From: Ecdyonurus torrentis
Taxonomy: Eukaryota; Arthropoda; Insecta; Ephemeroptera; Heptageniidae
Direction of reading: 5' to 3'
Length of the DNA: 64,000 bases
Assembly (NCBI GenBank): GCA_949318235.1
Contig: OX439133.1
Span: forward strand, 13,188,646 to 13,252,645
Below are positions 47,310 through 62,315 of the stretch, piece by piece. Position 1 is the stretch's first letter; each line of letters begins with the position of its first letter. Below the pieces are notes generated by a model. It worked only from the letters and a program-made list of their open reading frames with translations, was not told the origin of the DNA and did not search any database. Made by a program: the position numbers and the translations under genes.

Positions 47310-48020
47310 TTTTTTTCTTTGCTTACTGTATGATCGCTTGATTATTATCTATTATCTATCTTTACACCTGATGATCACTTTATTATTATCTATTTGCTTT
47401 ATTTTTTTATTTTTTGAATACCTACTCCTAATTCACTTGGTTTAATTGTTTTCAAAACTATATCTTTGGCACTGTTTTCTTTATCTTCATTAATTTTCAT
47501 TACAACAATTTTCCCTGTATGTTTTCTTTGAATTATTGTCCATCATTTTGTTTTTGAACTGTTAGATAAGTTGAAAGCAGGATCATTTCCTTTTAAATTA
47601 TGTTCCAGTTCGTTTTTTAGAACTGCATTCTCTATTTTTATTTCTGTGATACTGTTATTCAAGATTTTCATTTCTTTTATTAATTCAAGAATAACTCCAT
47701 TTTCTTATTTTATAGATTTAAACTTGGTATTATTAAGTTTTTTGGTACACTCTACACATAACCATTTGATTTTACTATTTGGTTTTAACTGAGACAAAAA
47801 TTTAAATTCTTCTGTAGTTAAGCCACTACATATCAGATGACACCAATCGATGCATCCGTCACATTTAATGCTATCATTGTCTTCATCTATGCTGATATTC
47901 AAATCACATATATTACATAAACAATCTTCTTGATTCTAATTTTCACTATCTAACTTTTTTTTGATAGTCTTCATTTCCTTTACGACCACGTGGTCCACCT
48001 CTTTTGTTGCCTGGAGCCAT
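47310..48020 (-). pseudogene. Non-LTR retrotransposon ORF1 remnant with PHD finger, right arm
   Basis: Read on the minus strand from the ATG at 48018-48020. This copy keeps the finger intact in sequence: CNIC, then CDGC, IDWCHLIC and LCVEC, which fits the C4HC3 spacing of a PHD finger. A TAG just upstream of the finger is shared with the left arm, and a one-base change in an A run shifts the frame before it. The Asn/Lys-rich region that follows is also broken. It is the better template for identifying the family. Confidence 0.8.
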
Positions 48021-48489
48021 TGAGACTAATTTTTTTTTGACTTTATTGTTCAAACACTAGCTAAACTATATATGTACTTTAATTTAATTATATAAAATAC
48101 AAAAACTAAAATTATTTAAACATTTATCACTAATTAGTCTGCACGTAATAAAAGCTTGACTACACCAGCTGACTCGCGTGTTATGTTTTTAATTTAGGAA
48201 ACTGCCTTATAATGCGCGCAAAATAATATTAATTAACATACTTCATTTAGCTAAACGTTTGAATGGACCAGGGATCATTTCCAATGAATGAACTACTTTT
48301 AAATAAAATTCAACATTCTTGAACCATTTTTTATTAAAAAAAATTCTATGAAAAATACAATACAAGAATAAAAATAACGTTTATTGCAAGTAGTCCATTG
48401 ATAAATAGTTTATATGAACCTTTTTTATTTTAATATTCTAATTTCGTGCACTGTTGAACCTAAAGTTAGGAAAAATTAAAAGGGGTAGT

Positions 48490-48935
48490 CAACAATGGAT
48501 ATTTTTAAATAGTGATCATCGAGTTATTAAACTTCCCAAAAACGCGATCTCAAATTTTTAATTATTAATGCGCTGAGAGCAAAAGCCTTTACAACAGCGC
48601 CCTCAAAACTACGTCACAGCTTCAAATTGCTCTCACGCTAGCTTGGCGCGAGATTGAGTTACTTTTATTTTTAACTTTCCATATGAATATTTATCTGCAG
48701 ACTTAAAAACATATTTTATGTAAATATTACGTTAAGTTACGAGCGCAAAAGTAAGAAAAAAAAAAAACAGCTGGCGCCAAGCTAGCGTAAGAGCAAGTTG
48801 TAGTTGTGACGTATAGGTTCGGGGTTGCTGTAACGGCTTTTGCTCTCAGAACGTTAATAATTAAAAATTTTAGAACGTATTTTCAGGAGGTTTTAATAAC
48901 ACGATGATCGCTAATAATAAAGCCATTGCTGATTA
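48490..48935. mobile_element. Palindromic MITE, right-arm copy (more complete)
   Basis: Arms of about 190 bases pair through GCTGAGAGCAAAAGCC, TACGTCACAGCT / GTTGTGACGTA and CACGCTAGCTTGGCGC. The left-arm copy (19085-19500) lost part of one arm. Confidence 0.82.
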
Positions 48936-48939
48936 CAAC

Positions 48940-49740
48940 TTTAAGAATTATGTATAAATAACGTGTTTTATTTAGGCTGAATAGCATCTTTTTCAAACTT
49001 AAATTTGAATAACTTTTCGGAAAAAATGCCTAATAAAAATTGAAAGTAAAAATGTTCAACTTATTATTAAGTTTTAGAGCAACGAAAAAACTTCTTAAAA
49101 CACGAAGAAGCATGACGATGCATGCAATTAATGTTTTGTTTTTTTAACGAGTGATAGTTTTTGTTACATTAAAAAATATAATATCATCCCCGCACATTTA
49201 AAACGCTTCGAAATGAAATTAATTGTATTATTTTACAATAATGAAAAATAATAAATTTGTACGTATTTTTATTTATAAATTAAATAAGAAATTATTTCAA
49301 TGTTTTAAAATGTTAAGTATAATTTTGGATATTTAAAAAAATAAATTTAATACGAACGTTATCGTTTCATTACCTTAATAGAATTATTAATTTCGAATAG
49401 AGGATTGATACATTACAGTTCCCACTATTGAAATTATGCTTGATATCTACATGTCCATAATCTAGCTATTAATTTACTCTATACAAAAAGGTAAAGAAAG
49501 TAAGAAACAGCTAATAATTATTTTTAAACATTCACTGCTAAAAGTCATGTCATGAATCATCAGGAAAAAAATACTTAAATCGAGTGTGTAAAAATATTCA
49601 GATTATAAAACATCACTTAGTCAAGGTATTATATTTTACCTATTTTAGGTATTTAGTAATTAGTAATTTAGTAATATTATTGAAAACAAAAAACTAAAGA
49701 ATAATTATTATACACGTTAAGCAAAAAGTTAACATTTAAC
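48940..49740. other. AT-rich unique part of the right arm
   Basis: Mirror of 18270-19080. Nothing recognised. Confidence 0.5.
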
Positions 49741-49741
49741 T

Positions 49742-50238
49742 TTTTGGCGTATAATTAAAATGCACTAATGATCTTTGCCATTGGGTCCGGTGACCTTTCA
49801 GGGCCGGACTACTAACGTTCACGTAAGCAATGTAGCGCCTCTTGCTCGTTCTCGTAATGTTGCAAGAGGTATGTGAAGCGCTTCCCACACGATAGCGCCG
49901 TAGCCTGATGTTTGCGCAATCAAGTCACGTACTTCAGAGCAATAACACAGCAGATTTCAAAGCTACTTCACTTTAGTAACCTGCACTTCACGGTAAGGGT
50001 TACTAGAGATCATCGTCAAATTTGCGTGACGCGTCGATGGGATTCACTAACTAGCTCAATGAAAGAGCGAGTGATGTAAGTCGGTCAGAAATTGAGACAG
50101 TATACGGTGGTTGATATACATATACGTTACCTATATGTCCGCTGTTCGGCGGGATAATATCTGTCTCTGCGTAGGTGTGCAATATATACGCACTCAACCT
50201 AAGCCGATCGTCCCCTGCACTATATGTGTAAGGAAGAA
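49742..50238 (+). mobile_element. SINE-like element copy I
   Basis: Inverted partner of copy E; tail side GTAAGGAAGAACAAAAAAAT. Confidence 0.85.
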
Positions 50239-50239
50239 C

Positions 50240-50545
50240 AAAAAAATAATAATAATATTAAATAAATAAATAAATTTTTAGTTTGTAATTTTTTACACTA
50301 TCTTTTTTCTCATGATATGTTATCATAATTTGCTCTTTTTCAACGATATAAGTGCTGTAGACTATCTTTTAACACCTTTCTTCTAAGAATCAGGGGCTCT
50401 AGTACCAGTTATAACTTTTACGATACACTTTTAAGCTAAAAAAAAAAAAAAAAAAAAATGTAACTACATATTAATTTAATGTGTAATTAATAAATAAGTT
50501 CCATTACATAAAAATTTAAAACATGTTTAAACTATAAGTTATGTA
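50240..50545 (-). repeat. Repeat block U2, right arm
   Basis: Mirror of 17475-17765. Confidence 0.75.
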
Positions 50546-50546
50546 T

Positions 50547-50709
50547 ATCAACCACCGTATAATGTCTCAATTTCTGATCGAATTACATCACTCGCTCTTT
50601 CATTGAGCTAGTTAGTGAATACCAACGACGCCCCACGCAAGTTTGACGATGATTTCTAGAACCAAGAAGTTCAGTTTACTAAAGTGAAGTAGCTTTGAAA
50701 TCTGCTGAT
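50547..50709 (-). mobile_element. SINE-like fragment J
   Basis: Mirror of fragment D, with the same missing ends. Confidence 0.8.
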
Positions 50710-51477
<768 letters not shown>

Positions 51478-51580
51478 TCAGCAGATTTCAAAGCTACTTC
51501 ACTTTAGTAACCTGAACTTCTTGGTTCTAGAAATCATCGTCAAACTTGCATGGGGCGTCGTTGGTATTCACTAACTAGCT

Positions 51581-51584
<4 letters not shown>
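51478..51584 (+). mobile_element. SINE-like fragment K, cut by a TA tract
   Basis: Inverted partner of J that stops in the D-arm-like block after TAGCTCAA, where a TA tract (51586-51673) begins. The cut lies within the SINE, so the break was sharp. Confidence 0.8.

Positions 51585-51585
<1 letters not shown>

Positions 51586-51673
<88 letters not shown>
51586..51673. repeat. (TA)n microsatellite
   Basis: About 88 bases of TA between SINE fragment K and the mirror of the mariner flank (GTTGGGAAAGAAACAAAAAT). Confidence 0.97.
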
Positions 51674-51679
<6 letters not shown>

Positions 51680-51782
51680 GGAAAGAAACAAAAATATTTC
51701 TGTAGAAGTCTTAACCTGAAAATAATTATAATATAAAGAATTTTCATATATTACAGCCAAATCAAATATATTTATTTAAATT

Positions 51783-52270
51783 TTCATGTTTCTTTAGTAA
51801 TTAAAATACAGTAATGATCTTTGCCATTGGGTCTGATTGCCGCTGTATGTGGGTGAGACTAATAGCGTCCACGTAAGCAATGTAGCGCCTCTTGCTCGTT
51901 CTCGTAATGTTGCAAGAGGTATCTGAAGCGCTTCCCACACGACAGCGCCGTTAATCTGTTCGAGCACAATATGAAGTATTCTCTTCAGCCAATACAGAGA
52001 TTTCAAAGCTACTACACTTCAGTAACCTGCACTTATGGGTAAGTGTTCCTGGAGAACATCGTCAAACTTGCGTGAGGCGTCGATGGGATTCACTTCCTAG
52101 CTCAATGAAAGAGCGAGTGATGTAAAGTCGGGAAGCAACTTGACAGTATACGGTGGTGAAATACAAGTCCGCTGTTCGGCGTGATAATGTACTGTCTTTC
52201 CGTGGGTGTGCGTTTTACGCACTATACCTAGGCCGATCATCCCCTGCACTATATGTGTAAGGAAGAACAT
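51783..52270 (+). mobile_element. SINE-like element copy L
   Basis: Inverted relative of copy C; with P it shows that C was copied more than once on the right. Confidence 0.85.
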
Positions 52271-52271
52271 G

Positions 52272-53890
52272 AAATAACAAATAAAATACTTTTTTTTTTT
52301 TGCCTAATTTGAAGACTAGATATTTTAATTATTTTCATAATTTAGCCTTTTTTTTATTTTATTTAAAAAAATATAGAAAAGCTACGAAAATTTTGAAACA
52401 GTATAAAAAAGTATTGTAAGCGTTATTTATGTGAGACTTTATTTAAAGTTTAGTATAATAAAATAACTGTAATAATTGCTATTATTTGGATTTTGCATAA
52501 TTTTAGGGAAAGAAATTCTTAAACTTAATATTACTTTACATTCATGAATTACCTTGAACCAGTGAATTACTGAAATAAATAAGGGAAAAATTGTAATAAA
52601 AAGAAAAAAAAAATGCAATTTTACCTTTTATTATAATTTTCTTCATTTCACTTTTTTTTAAGCTGTATAAATATTATATATTAAAAATCAATACTCAATG
52701 CTCATTGGCTAATAGCCAAATATAAATAACCGGAACCTAATTAGCCCCCACCATCGGAACCCAAAATTAAAAACTATGTCCTTTGGTTATGCTTAGGATA
52801 TATCTTAAAACACTACCCCACAGTTTATTTTGGAAAATTCCGGAAAATACACCACTTCTTGTTTTCGACTTTTTTTTAAATAGGAGGTGTTAAAGGGAGC
52901 CATTTACTCGTATAATGAAGCCTTTTAGAAAAGTTAACCAAACTGATTTGGACGCCTGATAAGTTGACCTTTTCAAAAATTATGTGACATTTGCCCTTAA
53001 AATAATTCCGAGGCATACCAACGGGGGTTGAATATTTAAAATACAGATTTAACAAAGTTTAGCATATTTTTAGAATTTTTATTTTTAGGTCAGAAATAGG
53101 TTGTAATGTGCCTATCATGTGTAGCAAGTTACAACTTGGGTGCTTTGTAACTTTAGGAGAAAAGTTTGGGAAAATATATCCACCACATACATTGTTGAAA
53201 AATAGCAAATTTTAAAAATTAATAATAAATCGAAAAATAAAGCAAATGCAAACAAATTTGGTATAGAAGTTTATCAAAAATTATCAAAAGCTAAGAAATA
53301 TTTTGACAAATTTTGCCGCACAATTTGAACTTAACAAATCTTGGTTGAGTGATCACCTTCGCGTAAACAAAGACTTCTCCTATTCATTATTTAAAGAAAA
53401 AAAAATTAGTTAATATATAAACTATAATGGCCACTTACATTATAAATACACTCCTACTAAAAAGTATTTAGGCTCACATTTTCCCCCATCAATTTCCTGT
53501 CATTCAGGTATAACAAATTTGTATCATTGTATTTTATTGCCTATTAAAAATATTTTAAAGAAACCTTATTAGTCCCGACAATTAGACTTACATTTATAAA
53601 CTATGCTCTTTGAAATTGCTTAGAATATAATAAAGCACCTTATAACTTTTATAAGAAATTGAAAGAAAAAAAAATCCGAGAAATGCGTTACTTGTTATTT
53701 TTGTAATTTTTGCAGAGAAGGTGCTAATAGTAGCTGGTTATTCACAAATTAAAGCGTCCTTTCAAAATTAAACGAAACGATTGTAGGAATCTAATGCGTA
53801 TCTAATGCAGAAAATGGGATCGTTTGCCAAGATATAATTCGAAGAACTACCAAGAAGGCTTAAAAATTTAAAATATTGATTTCACTTTTT
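52272..53890 (-). repeat. Repeat block U1, right-arm copy 1
   Basis: Inverted relative of 13620-15262. Confidence 0.85.
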
Positions 53891-53899
53891 TTTTTTTTT

Positions 53900-54112
53900 T
53901 TTTTTAATGTTTATAACATGTTTACCAAGTTAAAACTGGAACTAGGACCTCTTTAGCTTTATAAGAAAAGCTTTAAAAGTTTGTCTAGCACCTATGTTCT
54001 ATAGCGTTGAAAAATAACAAATTATGAAAATACATAAGAAGTAAAAAACAATAATAACATTTAAGAAAAAAATTACAAACTAAAAATGATAATAATTATT
54101 ATTATTATTTTT
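53900..54112 (+). repeat. Repeat block U2-like
   Basis: Diverged U2 (AAAACTGGAACTAGGACCTC) directly behind U1 and before SINE copy M, an arrangement also hinted at in 63840-63960. Confidence 0.65.
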
Positions 54113-54114
54113 TT

Positions 54115-54608
54115 TTCTTCCTTACACATAAGTGCAGGGGACGCTCGGCCTAGGTTGAGTGCGTATATATTGCACACCCACGGGGAGACAGATATTATCC
54201 CGCCGAACAGCGGACATATAGGTAACGTATATGTATATCAACCACCGTATACTGTCTCTTCTCCGTACCGATTTGACATCACTCGCTCTTTCATTGAGCT
54301 AGTTAGTGAATCCCATCGACGCCTCACGCAAGTTTGACGATGATCTCTAGTAACCCTCACCGTGAAGTGCAGGTTACTAAAGTGAAGTAGCTTTGAAATC
54401 TGCTGTGTTTTTGCTCAGAAGTCCGTGCTTAAGTGCGCCAACATCAGGCTACGGCGCTATCGTGTGGGAAGCGCTTCAGATACCTCTTGCAACATTACGA
54501 GAACGAGCAAGAGGCGCTACATTGCTTACGTGAACGTTATTAGTCTGACCCTTATAGGTTACCAGACCCAATGGCAAAGATCATTAGTGTATTTTAATTG
54601 CTTAAGAT
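54115..54608 (-). mobile_element. SINE-like element copy M
   Basis: Full-length copy; tail side reads GTAAGGAAGAAAAAAAAATAAT. No partner at this position in the left arm. Confidence 0.85.
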
Positions 54609-54786
54609 ACGTCAAAAATTTAATGACAACATTTTTGCATACAATTTCACAGATTCTTTATAATATTATTTTTTTCAAGTGTATTACGTTGCACGTATAT
54701 ACGGATATTTATTTATTTTTTCTTGGAGTAATAGTTAATTTTTGCAGTATTATTACTATATACCAACAAATATATATTTTTATATA

Positions 54787-55025
54787 GCCAATATGCAAAA
54801 GCGCTGATAAAATCAAAAGTGAATGAAAAAATATATAGAAAGAAAGGAAAATAAGCATAGAATAAAGTTCCATAGAAAATTTATTCTAAAAATTATTATT
54901 AAAAATAATATTGTTTTAGGCAAAATAAATATATTTATTATAATTGTCATGTACAAAAAAAACATAAAAATATTGAGTAAATGAAAACAATAAATACAAC
55001 TTTTTTATTGTGTAAGGAAGAAGAA
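54787..55025 (+). repeat. Repeat block V, fourth copy
   Basis: Starts GCAAAAGCGCTGATAAAATC and ends at GTGTAAGGAAGAAG; more diverged than the others. Confidence 0.7.
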
Positions 55026-55650
55026 AAAAAAAATTATAAATGTATTTGTTTTTAAGAATCATATGATGGAATTGCATTTTATGGCACGTTCCTAGAAATG
55101 TCCTTTTAAACTTTTAGTTTCCTGTAAATAATCTTCATATGGAATAATAATTTTAATTCAGATTTCTTTTTCTCGTTTTAACCATATTTATTTTAATTTT
55201 TGTTACTTTTGTGTAATAAAATTATTATTATTTTACTTATGCTATGAAAATAACATTAAAGTTGTGAGTCATGACCTTACCTTAAATCATTGACTTTATT
55301 ATTATTATTTTTATTATATGAATTTTGTAATTTCAGTAATTGCAAATTGCTAATAAGAACTTCACTGCAGCACTTTTGAATAATGATTTAGTATATCACC
55401 TTTATTTCTATTTCCAGTGTTATATAGTTGTGAAGACCAATATTATTGTGATGTGTTGTAAGATGATGTAAAAGTAGAAAATGTTAAGATCATTATTAAC
55501 AAAATAAAAAAAAAATAATAATAATAAAAGCTTTTATACATTATTATTATATTATATAAAAAATGTTCTGTCAGAATAATATTTTTAAATATTATTAATA
55601 TAATAAACAATTATAAATAAATTGCAAAAAAGTAAACTTTAAATTATTCA
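55026..55650. other. Right-arm DNA without a left partner
   Basis: AT-rich; I see no element or gene. Confidence 0.45.
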
Positions 55651-55652
55651 TA

Positions 55653-56140
55653 TTTCTTAAGTAAATAAAATGCAACAATAACCTTTGCCATTGGGTCTGG
55701 CGGTTGACCAGACTAATAACGTTCACGTAAGCAATGTAGCGCCTCTTGCTCGTTCTCGTAATGTTGCAAGAGGTATCTGAAGCGCTTTCCCACACGACAG
55801 CGCCGTAGCCTGATGTTGGCACTCCTTAGCACGAACTTCCGAGGAAAAACACAGCAGATTTCAAAGCTACTTCACTTTAGTAATCTGCACTTCACGGAGA
55901 GGGTTACTAGAGATCATCGTCAAACTTGCGTGAGACGTCGATGGGATTCACTAACTAGCTCAATGAAAGAGCGAGTGATGTAAGTCGGGCAGATTTTGAG
56001 ACAGTATACGGTGGTTGATATACATATACGTTACCTATATGTCCGCTGTTCGGCGGGATAATATCTGTCTCTTCGTAGGTGTGCAATATATACGCACTCA
56101 ACCTAAGCCGATCATCCCCTGCACTATATGTGTAAGGAAG
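55653..56140 (+). mobile_element. SINE-like element copy N
   Basis: Full length with tail GAAGAAAAAAAAAAGAAAAAAA. The 5' side resembles copies B and Q, while the tail side has the CTACG(C/A)AGAGACAG form of E and I, so it may be a recombinant. Confidence 0.85.
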
Positions 56141-56144
56141 AAAA

Positions 56145-56425
56145 AAAAAAGAAAAAAAAACATTTAAATTTTTAGTTTGTAATTTTTTGCACTATCTTTT
56201 TTTTATGATATGTTCTCATACTTTGCTCTTTTTCAACGATATAAGTGCTGAAGACCATCTTTTAACACCTTTCTTTAAAGAATCAGGGGTCCTAGTACCA
56301 GTTATAACTTTTTACTATACACGTTTTAAGTTTAAAAAAAATTGTAATTACACATAAATTTAATGTGTAATTAATAAATTAGTTTCATTACATTAAATTT
56401 TAAAACATGTTTATACTAAGTTATG
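56145..56425 (-). repeat. Repeat block U2, right-arm copy 2
   Basis: Inverted relative of 17475-17765. Confidence 0.75.
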
Positions 56426-56427
56426 TA

Positions 56428-56597
56428 TATCAACCACTGTATACTATCTCAATTTCTGACCGACTTACATCACTCGCTGTTTCATTGAGCTAGTTAGTGA
56501 ATCCCAGCGACGTCTCACGCAAGTTTGACGTTGATCTCTATAGTACTGTACCGTGAAGTGCAGGTTACTAAAGTGAAGTAGCTTTGAAATCTGCTGT
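56428..56597 (-). mobile_element. SINE-like fragment O
   Basis: Relative of D and J; same internal region. Confidence 0.78.
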
Positions 56598-57195
<598 letters not shown>

Positions 57196-57326
57196 ATATA
57201 TATATATATATATGGTTGGGAAAGAAACAAAAATATTTCTTTAGAATTCTTAACCTGAAAATAATTATAATATAAAGAATTTTCATAATATTACAGCCAA
57301 ATCAAATATATTTATTTAAATTTTCA

Positions 57327-57812
57327 TATTTCTTAAGTAATTAAAATGCAGTAATGATCTTTGCCATTGGGTCTGATTGCCGCTGTATGTGGGTGAGACT
57401 AATAGCGTCCACGTAAGCAATGTAGCGCCTCTTGCTCGTTCTCGTAATGTTGCAAGAGGTATCTGAAGCGCTTCCCACACGACAGCGCCGTTAATCTGTT
57501 CGAGCACAATATGAAGTATTCTCTTCAGCCAATACAGAGATTTCAAAGCTACTACACTTCAGTAACCTGCACTTATGGGTAAGTGTTCCTGGAGAACATC
57601 GTCAAACTTGCGTGAGACGTCGATGGGATTCACTTACTAGCTCAATGAAAGAGCGAGTGATGTAAAGTCGGGAAGCAACTTGACAGTATACGGTGGTGAA
57701 ACACTAACAAGTCCGCTGTTCGGCGTGATAATGTACTGTCTTTCCGTGGGTGTGCGTTTTACGCACTATACCTAGGCCGATCATCCCCTGCACTATATGT
57801 GTAAGGAAGAAC
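57327..57812 (+). mobile_element. SINE-like element copy P
   Basis: Near-identical to L; flanks match the mariner target region without mariner. Confidence 0.85.
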
Positions 57813-57814
57813 AT

Positions 57815-59460
57815 GAAGTAACAAATACAATACTTTTTTTTTTGCCTAATTTGAAGACTATAGATGTTTTTATTATTTTCATAATTTAATCTTTTTTTTA
57901 TTTTATTTAAAAAAAAAAAATAGAAAAGCTACGAAATTTTTGAAACATTATAAAAAAGTATTGTAAGCGTTATTTATGTGAGACTATATTTAAAGTTTAG
58001 TATAATAAAATATCTGTAATAATTGTTATTATTTGGATTTTGCATAATTTAAGGGAAATAAATTCAAACTTAATATTACTTAATATTCATAAATTACCTT
58101 GAACCAGTGAATTACTGGAATAAATAAGGGTAAAATTGTGATAAAAAGATAAAAAAAAAAAAAAGCTTTTTTTACCTATTATTATAATTTTTATCATTTC
58201 ACTTTTTTTTAGCTATATAAATAATATATATTAAAAATCAATACTCTACGCTCATTGGCTAATGGCCAAATATAAATGACCGGAACCTAATTAGCCCCCA
58301 CCATCGGAACCCAAAATAAAAACTATGTTCTTTGTTTATGCTTAGGATATCTTAAAACACTACCCCACAGTTTGTTTTGGAAAATTCCGGAAAATACACC
58401 ACTTCCTGTTTTCGACTTTTTTTTTTAAAAAGGAGGTGTTAAAAGGGGCCATTTACTCGTATAATGAAGCCTTTTAGAAGAGTTAACCAAACTGATTTGA
58501 ACGCCTGATAAATTGACCTTTTCAGAAATTATGTGACATTTCCCCTTATAATAATTCCGAGGCATACCAACGGGGGTTGAATATTTAAAATACAGATTTG
58601 ACAAAGTTTAGCATTTTTTAGAATTTTTATTTTTGGGTCAGAAATAGGTTGTAATGTGCCTAACATGTGTAGCAAGTTACAACTTGGGTGCTTTGTAACT
58701 TTAGGAGAAAAGTTTGGAAAAGTATATCCACCACCTTCATTGTTGAAAAATAGCGAATTTAAAATAAAATAATAAATCGAAAAATAAAGCAAATGCAATC
58801 AAATTTGGTATATAAGTTTATAAAAAATTATCAAAAGCTAAGAAATATTTTGAAAAAATTTGCCGAACGATTTGAACTTAACAAAACTTGGTTGAGTGAT
58901 CACCTACGCGTAAACAAAGACTACTCCTATTAGTTATTTGAAGAAAAAAAATTTTTAATTAATATAAATATAAACTATAATGGACACTTACATTATAAAT
59001 ACACTCCTACTAAAAAGTATTTAGGGTCTTATTTTTCCCCTATCAATTTCCTGTAATTCTGGTACAACAAATTTGTATCATTGTATTTTATTGCCTATCA
59101 AAAATATTTTAAAGAAACCTAATTAGTCCCGACAATTAGACCTACTTTCTAAGCTATGCTCTTTGAAATTGCTTAGAATATAATAAAGCACCTTATAATT
59201 TTTATAGGAAATTGAAAGAAAAAAAAAAAAAAAAAAAAAAAAAAACGAGAAATGCGTTACTTGTAATTTTTGTAATTTTTGCAGAGGAGGTGCTTATTCA
59301 TAAATTGAAGCGTCCTTAGAACATTAAACGAAACAAATTTAATATAGGAATGTAATGTGTATCTAATGCAGAATATGGGAACTTTTGCCAAGAAATATTT
59401 AGAAGAACTGCCATGAAGGTTTAAAAATTTAAAATATTGATTTCATTTTTTTTTTTTTTT
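57815..59460 (-). repeat. Repeat block U1, right-arm copy 2
   Basis: Inverted relative of 13620-15262 and probably its true mirror, since copies P and Q flank it as C and B do on the left. Confidence 0.85.
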
Positions 59461-59469
59461 TTTTTTTTT

Positions 59470-59937
59470 TCATCCTTACACATAGTGCAGGGGACGCTCG
59501 GCCTAGGTTGAGTGCGTATATGGCACACCCCCGGGGAGACAGATATTATCCCGCCAAACAGCGGACATATAGGTAACGTATATGTATATCAACCACCGTA
59601 TACTGTCTCATCGCCTTACCGATTTGACATCACTCGCTCTTTCATTGAGCTAGTTAGTGAATCCCATCGACGCCTCACGCAAGTTTGACGATGATCTCTA
59701 GTAACCCTTACCGTGAAGTGCAGGTTACTAAAGTGAAGTAGCTTTGAAATCTGCTGTGTTCGTCCTAAGATCGCCAACATCAGGCTACGGCGCTGTCGTG
59801 TGGGAAAGCGCTTCAGATACCTCTTGCAACATTACGAGAACGAGCAAGAGGCGCTACATTGCTTACGTGAACGTTATTAGTCTGATCCACCAGACCCAAT
59901 GGCAAAGGTTATTGCTGCATTTTATTTAATTAAGAAA
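59470..59937 (-). mobile_element. SINE-like element copy Q
   Basis: Inverted partner of B, with a T-tract of about 23 bases (59446-59469) as the reverse of the A tail. Confidence 0.85.
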
Positions 59938-59939
59938 CA

Positions 59940-60330
59940 TGAATAATTTAAAGTTTACTTAATGTCATAAAGTTTATTATTAAACATTATATTAATATAT
60001 TTAAAAAAATATTATTCTGATAGAGCATTTTTCTTATAATAATAGTTTTTTTTTTTTGAGCATAAAATAGGAATACTAGGAATAGGATATATATTTTGCA
60101 TGAAATCTAAAAGAAAAAAATCTGTGTAAATTAATATTTCTAATCAATTTGCTTACATAATTGCAAGAAATGCAAATCTTAACTTTTCTTTTTGTTACCC
60201 ATGTTTACAAGTAGCAATCTTATTATCAAAGCAAGAAAATTAAAGATAAGATAAGACAAGATATTATACGTTCCACGTGTTTACAGATTAGAACAAGTCA
60301 AGTCAAAACACAACCTACATACAGCAAAAT
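59940..60330 (-). repeat. Outer end of the right arm
   Basis: Mirror of 12720-13115 (for example TTTGCTTACATAATTGCAAG). Homology fades after AACCTACATACAGC at about 60320. Confidence 0.75.
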
Positions 60331-62315
60331 ATAATTAAATTTATAGCAAATTATTTCCTATTTAAGTGCAATTATAATTAACATTACTTTATTAACTGCT
60401 AAATAATCAGATATACTGTAAAATATATTTTCAAGTAAGTATTTCTGTACTGATGTCTTATATAATAAATATGATTTGCATTGTTGAATACTAGGTGGTA
60501 GCGCATTATATAGTGGAGGGAAGCAATATTCTGGACCTTTTTTACTAAGTGATAAATTAGTAAAAATTAGATTCAGGGATTAGAGAATTAGGTAGAAGAT
60601 AGTTCAATATTTGCATAAACAATACAAGTTTAAAATTTTAAAATAACTGATTAAAATGATTTTATTATGTAATGTGTATTTTTATAAATGTTATTCATCA
60701 TAAAATGCAATAAGAAATTTCAAATAATAAAAGGTATAAATAATTATGATAATGAACACTATTATCAAAATATTAATAATTAATTTATAAATCAAAATCA
60801 TTTATTGAGATTTAATTTTTAAAAAATACTTTTATTTCTACTTTGGCTTTTAATTTATACATATTTAAATATAAATTGAAATAAAAAAAAATGTTGTGTT
60901 ATTAGTCTTTTTTTTGTGTGTGCATTTAAATGTTGCATATTTATGAATATTATATTTATGCTATCTGTTATTAGACTGTCAATTTTCTGATTACATTTCA
61001 CATTTAATCTCAACATATTCAACTTTTTCTATTTGGCTAATTGAAAAGATGTAGCAAATCAAACCATTGATTTTTATTATTATTATTATTATTTTTGCAT
61101 CTCTTTGCCCTCCTTTTTTTAACCTGCTGCAATTTTATTTTAAATTCTATTTCAAATAAAGTTTTTATCGGCACTTTATTGAACTTATTTAATTAAAAAT
61201 TAATAAGTATAGGAAACCCGGATTCGGACCCGATGCAGATTTTTAACGGATTCGGAGTCGGGTCCCAGACACTAAACAAAAATCACGGAGCCGGTACCCA
61301 GGTCTTTGGACCCGAGTTTTTTTGGACGGGTGGGTCCCTACCGATTTCACTTCAATAATAAACAAATCTTTGAATAATTGAGGAATCATAACAGAGTAAA
61401 TCAGTCTTTAATAATAAAATATAAAAGAAAATGTTGTATATTATTGTACAACAATTTAAAATATTAAAAAAATATTTATAAACTATTTAAAGTATTTTAT
61501 TACAAAATTTTATATTTAAATAAAAATTAAAAAATATATATAAAATTTTACTTATTTTTAATTTGTTATTTAAATTTTGGTTATAAACATTATTCAAATA
61601 TACAAAATGTGCAACGAAATATTATATAGTATTATTGCATGTCTACGCACATATCTGGTACAACGAATCGTTTTGATTAAAAAAATAAAAACAGTTAGAT
61701 GAATAATAATGAAACTTAAATGAATTTTAAAAGATTGCTTGTATCTCAAATTATAAAAAAAAAAATCGAAATTTTATGAATTGTTATTTGAAAGTTAACA
61801 GTAACAGATACCTATGAAAAAATTTTCAGAACCCTTGACCATCAGATAAGAGAGACAATAATTATCGAAATTAGCATGGGCTTTTATGAGTTTAAATAAA
61901 CTACAAAAAATAATAATAATTTGAAATCTAGCATGTGGTGACCTCCCAATTTTTTTTTTTTTTTTTTTTTTTTTTTGCATTATTTAAGATACCATATTAA
62001 TAATTAATATCCTAATGTATCACCGTGCAAAATTTCAGATTTTTCTTTCTTTATAATTTTTATGTCAAATCCCACAGTACCTGATTTCCCGCCTTAAAAA
62101 AGTAATAATTTATTTCTACTTTTTTTTATTTTTATTTAATTTTTTTTATTATAATAATTGAATTAAAGTATATAAACAATGTATTTGAATTGTTTTGTTA
62201 ATAGTTGTGTTATTACTTTTATTATATTGTGCATTGACTTGTAGAAGGTAAAATTCTTACAAATATAAAATAAAATAAATTTGAAATGCTCATTCTAAGA
62301 TAATAATAAAGTTTT
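60331..62315. other. AT-rich flank outside the right arm
   Basis: No gene recognised. A GC-richer island at 61210-61350 repeats CCCGGATTCGGACCCG-type words. 61735-62095 is a direct copy of the segment at 29160-29470. Confidence 0.5.

Noticed and set aside
58529..58798. 89-codon frame in block U1
   Set aside because: It is interrupted in the other U1 copies and shows no known motif.
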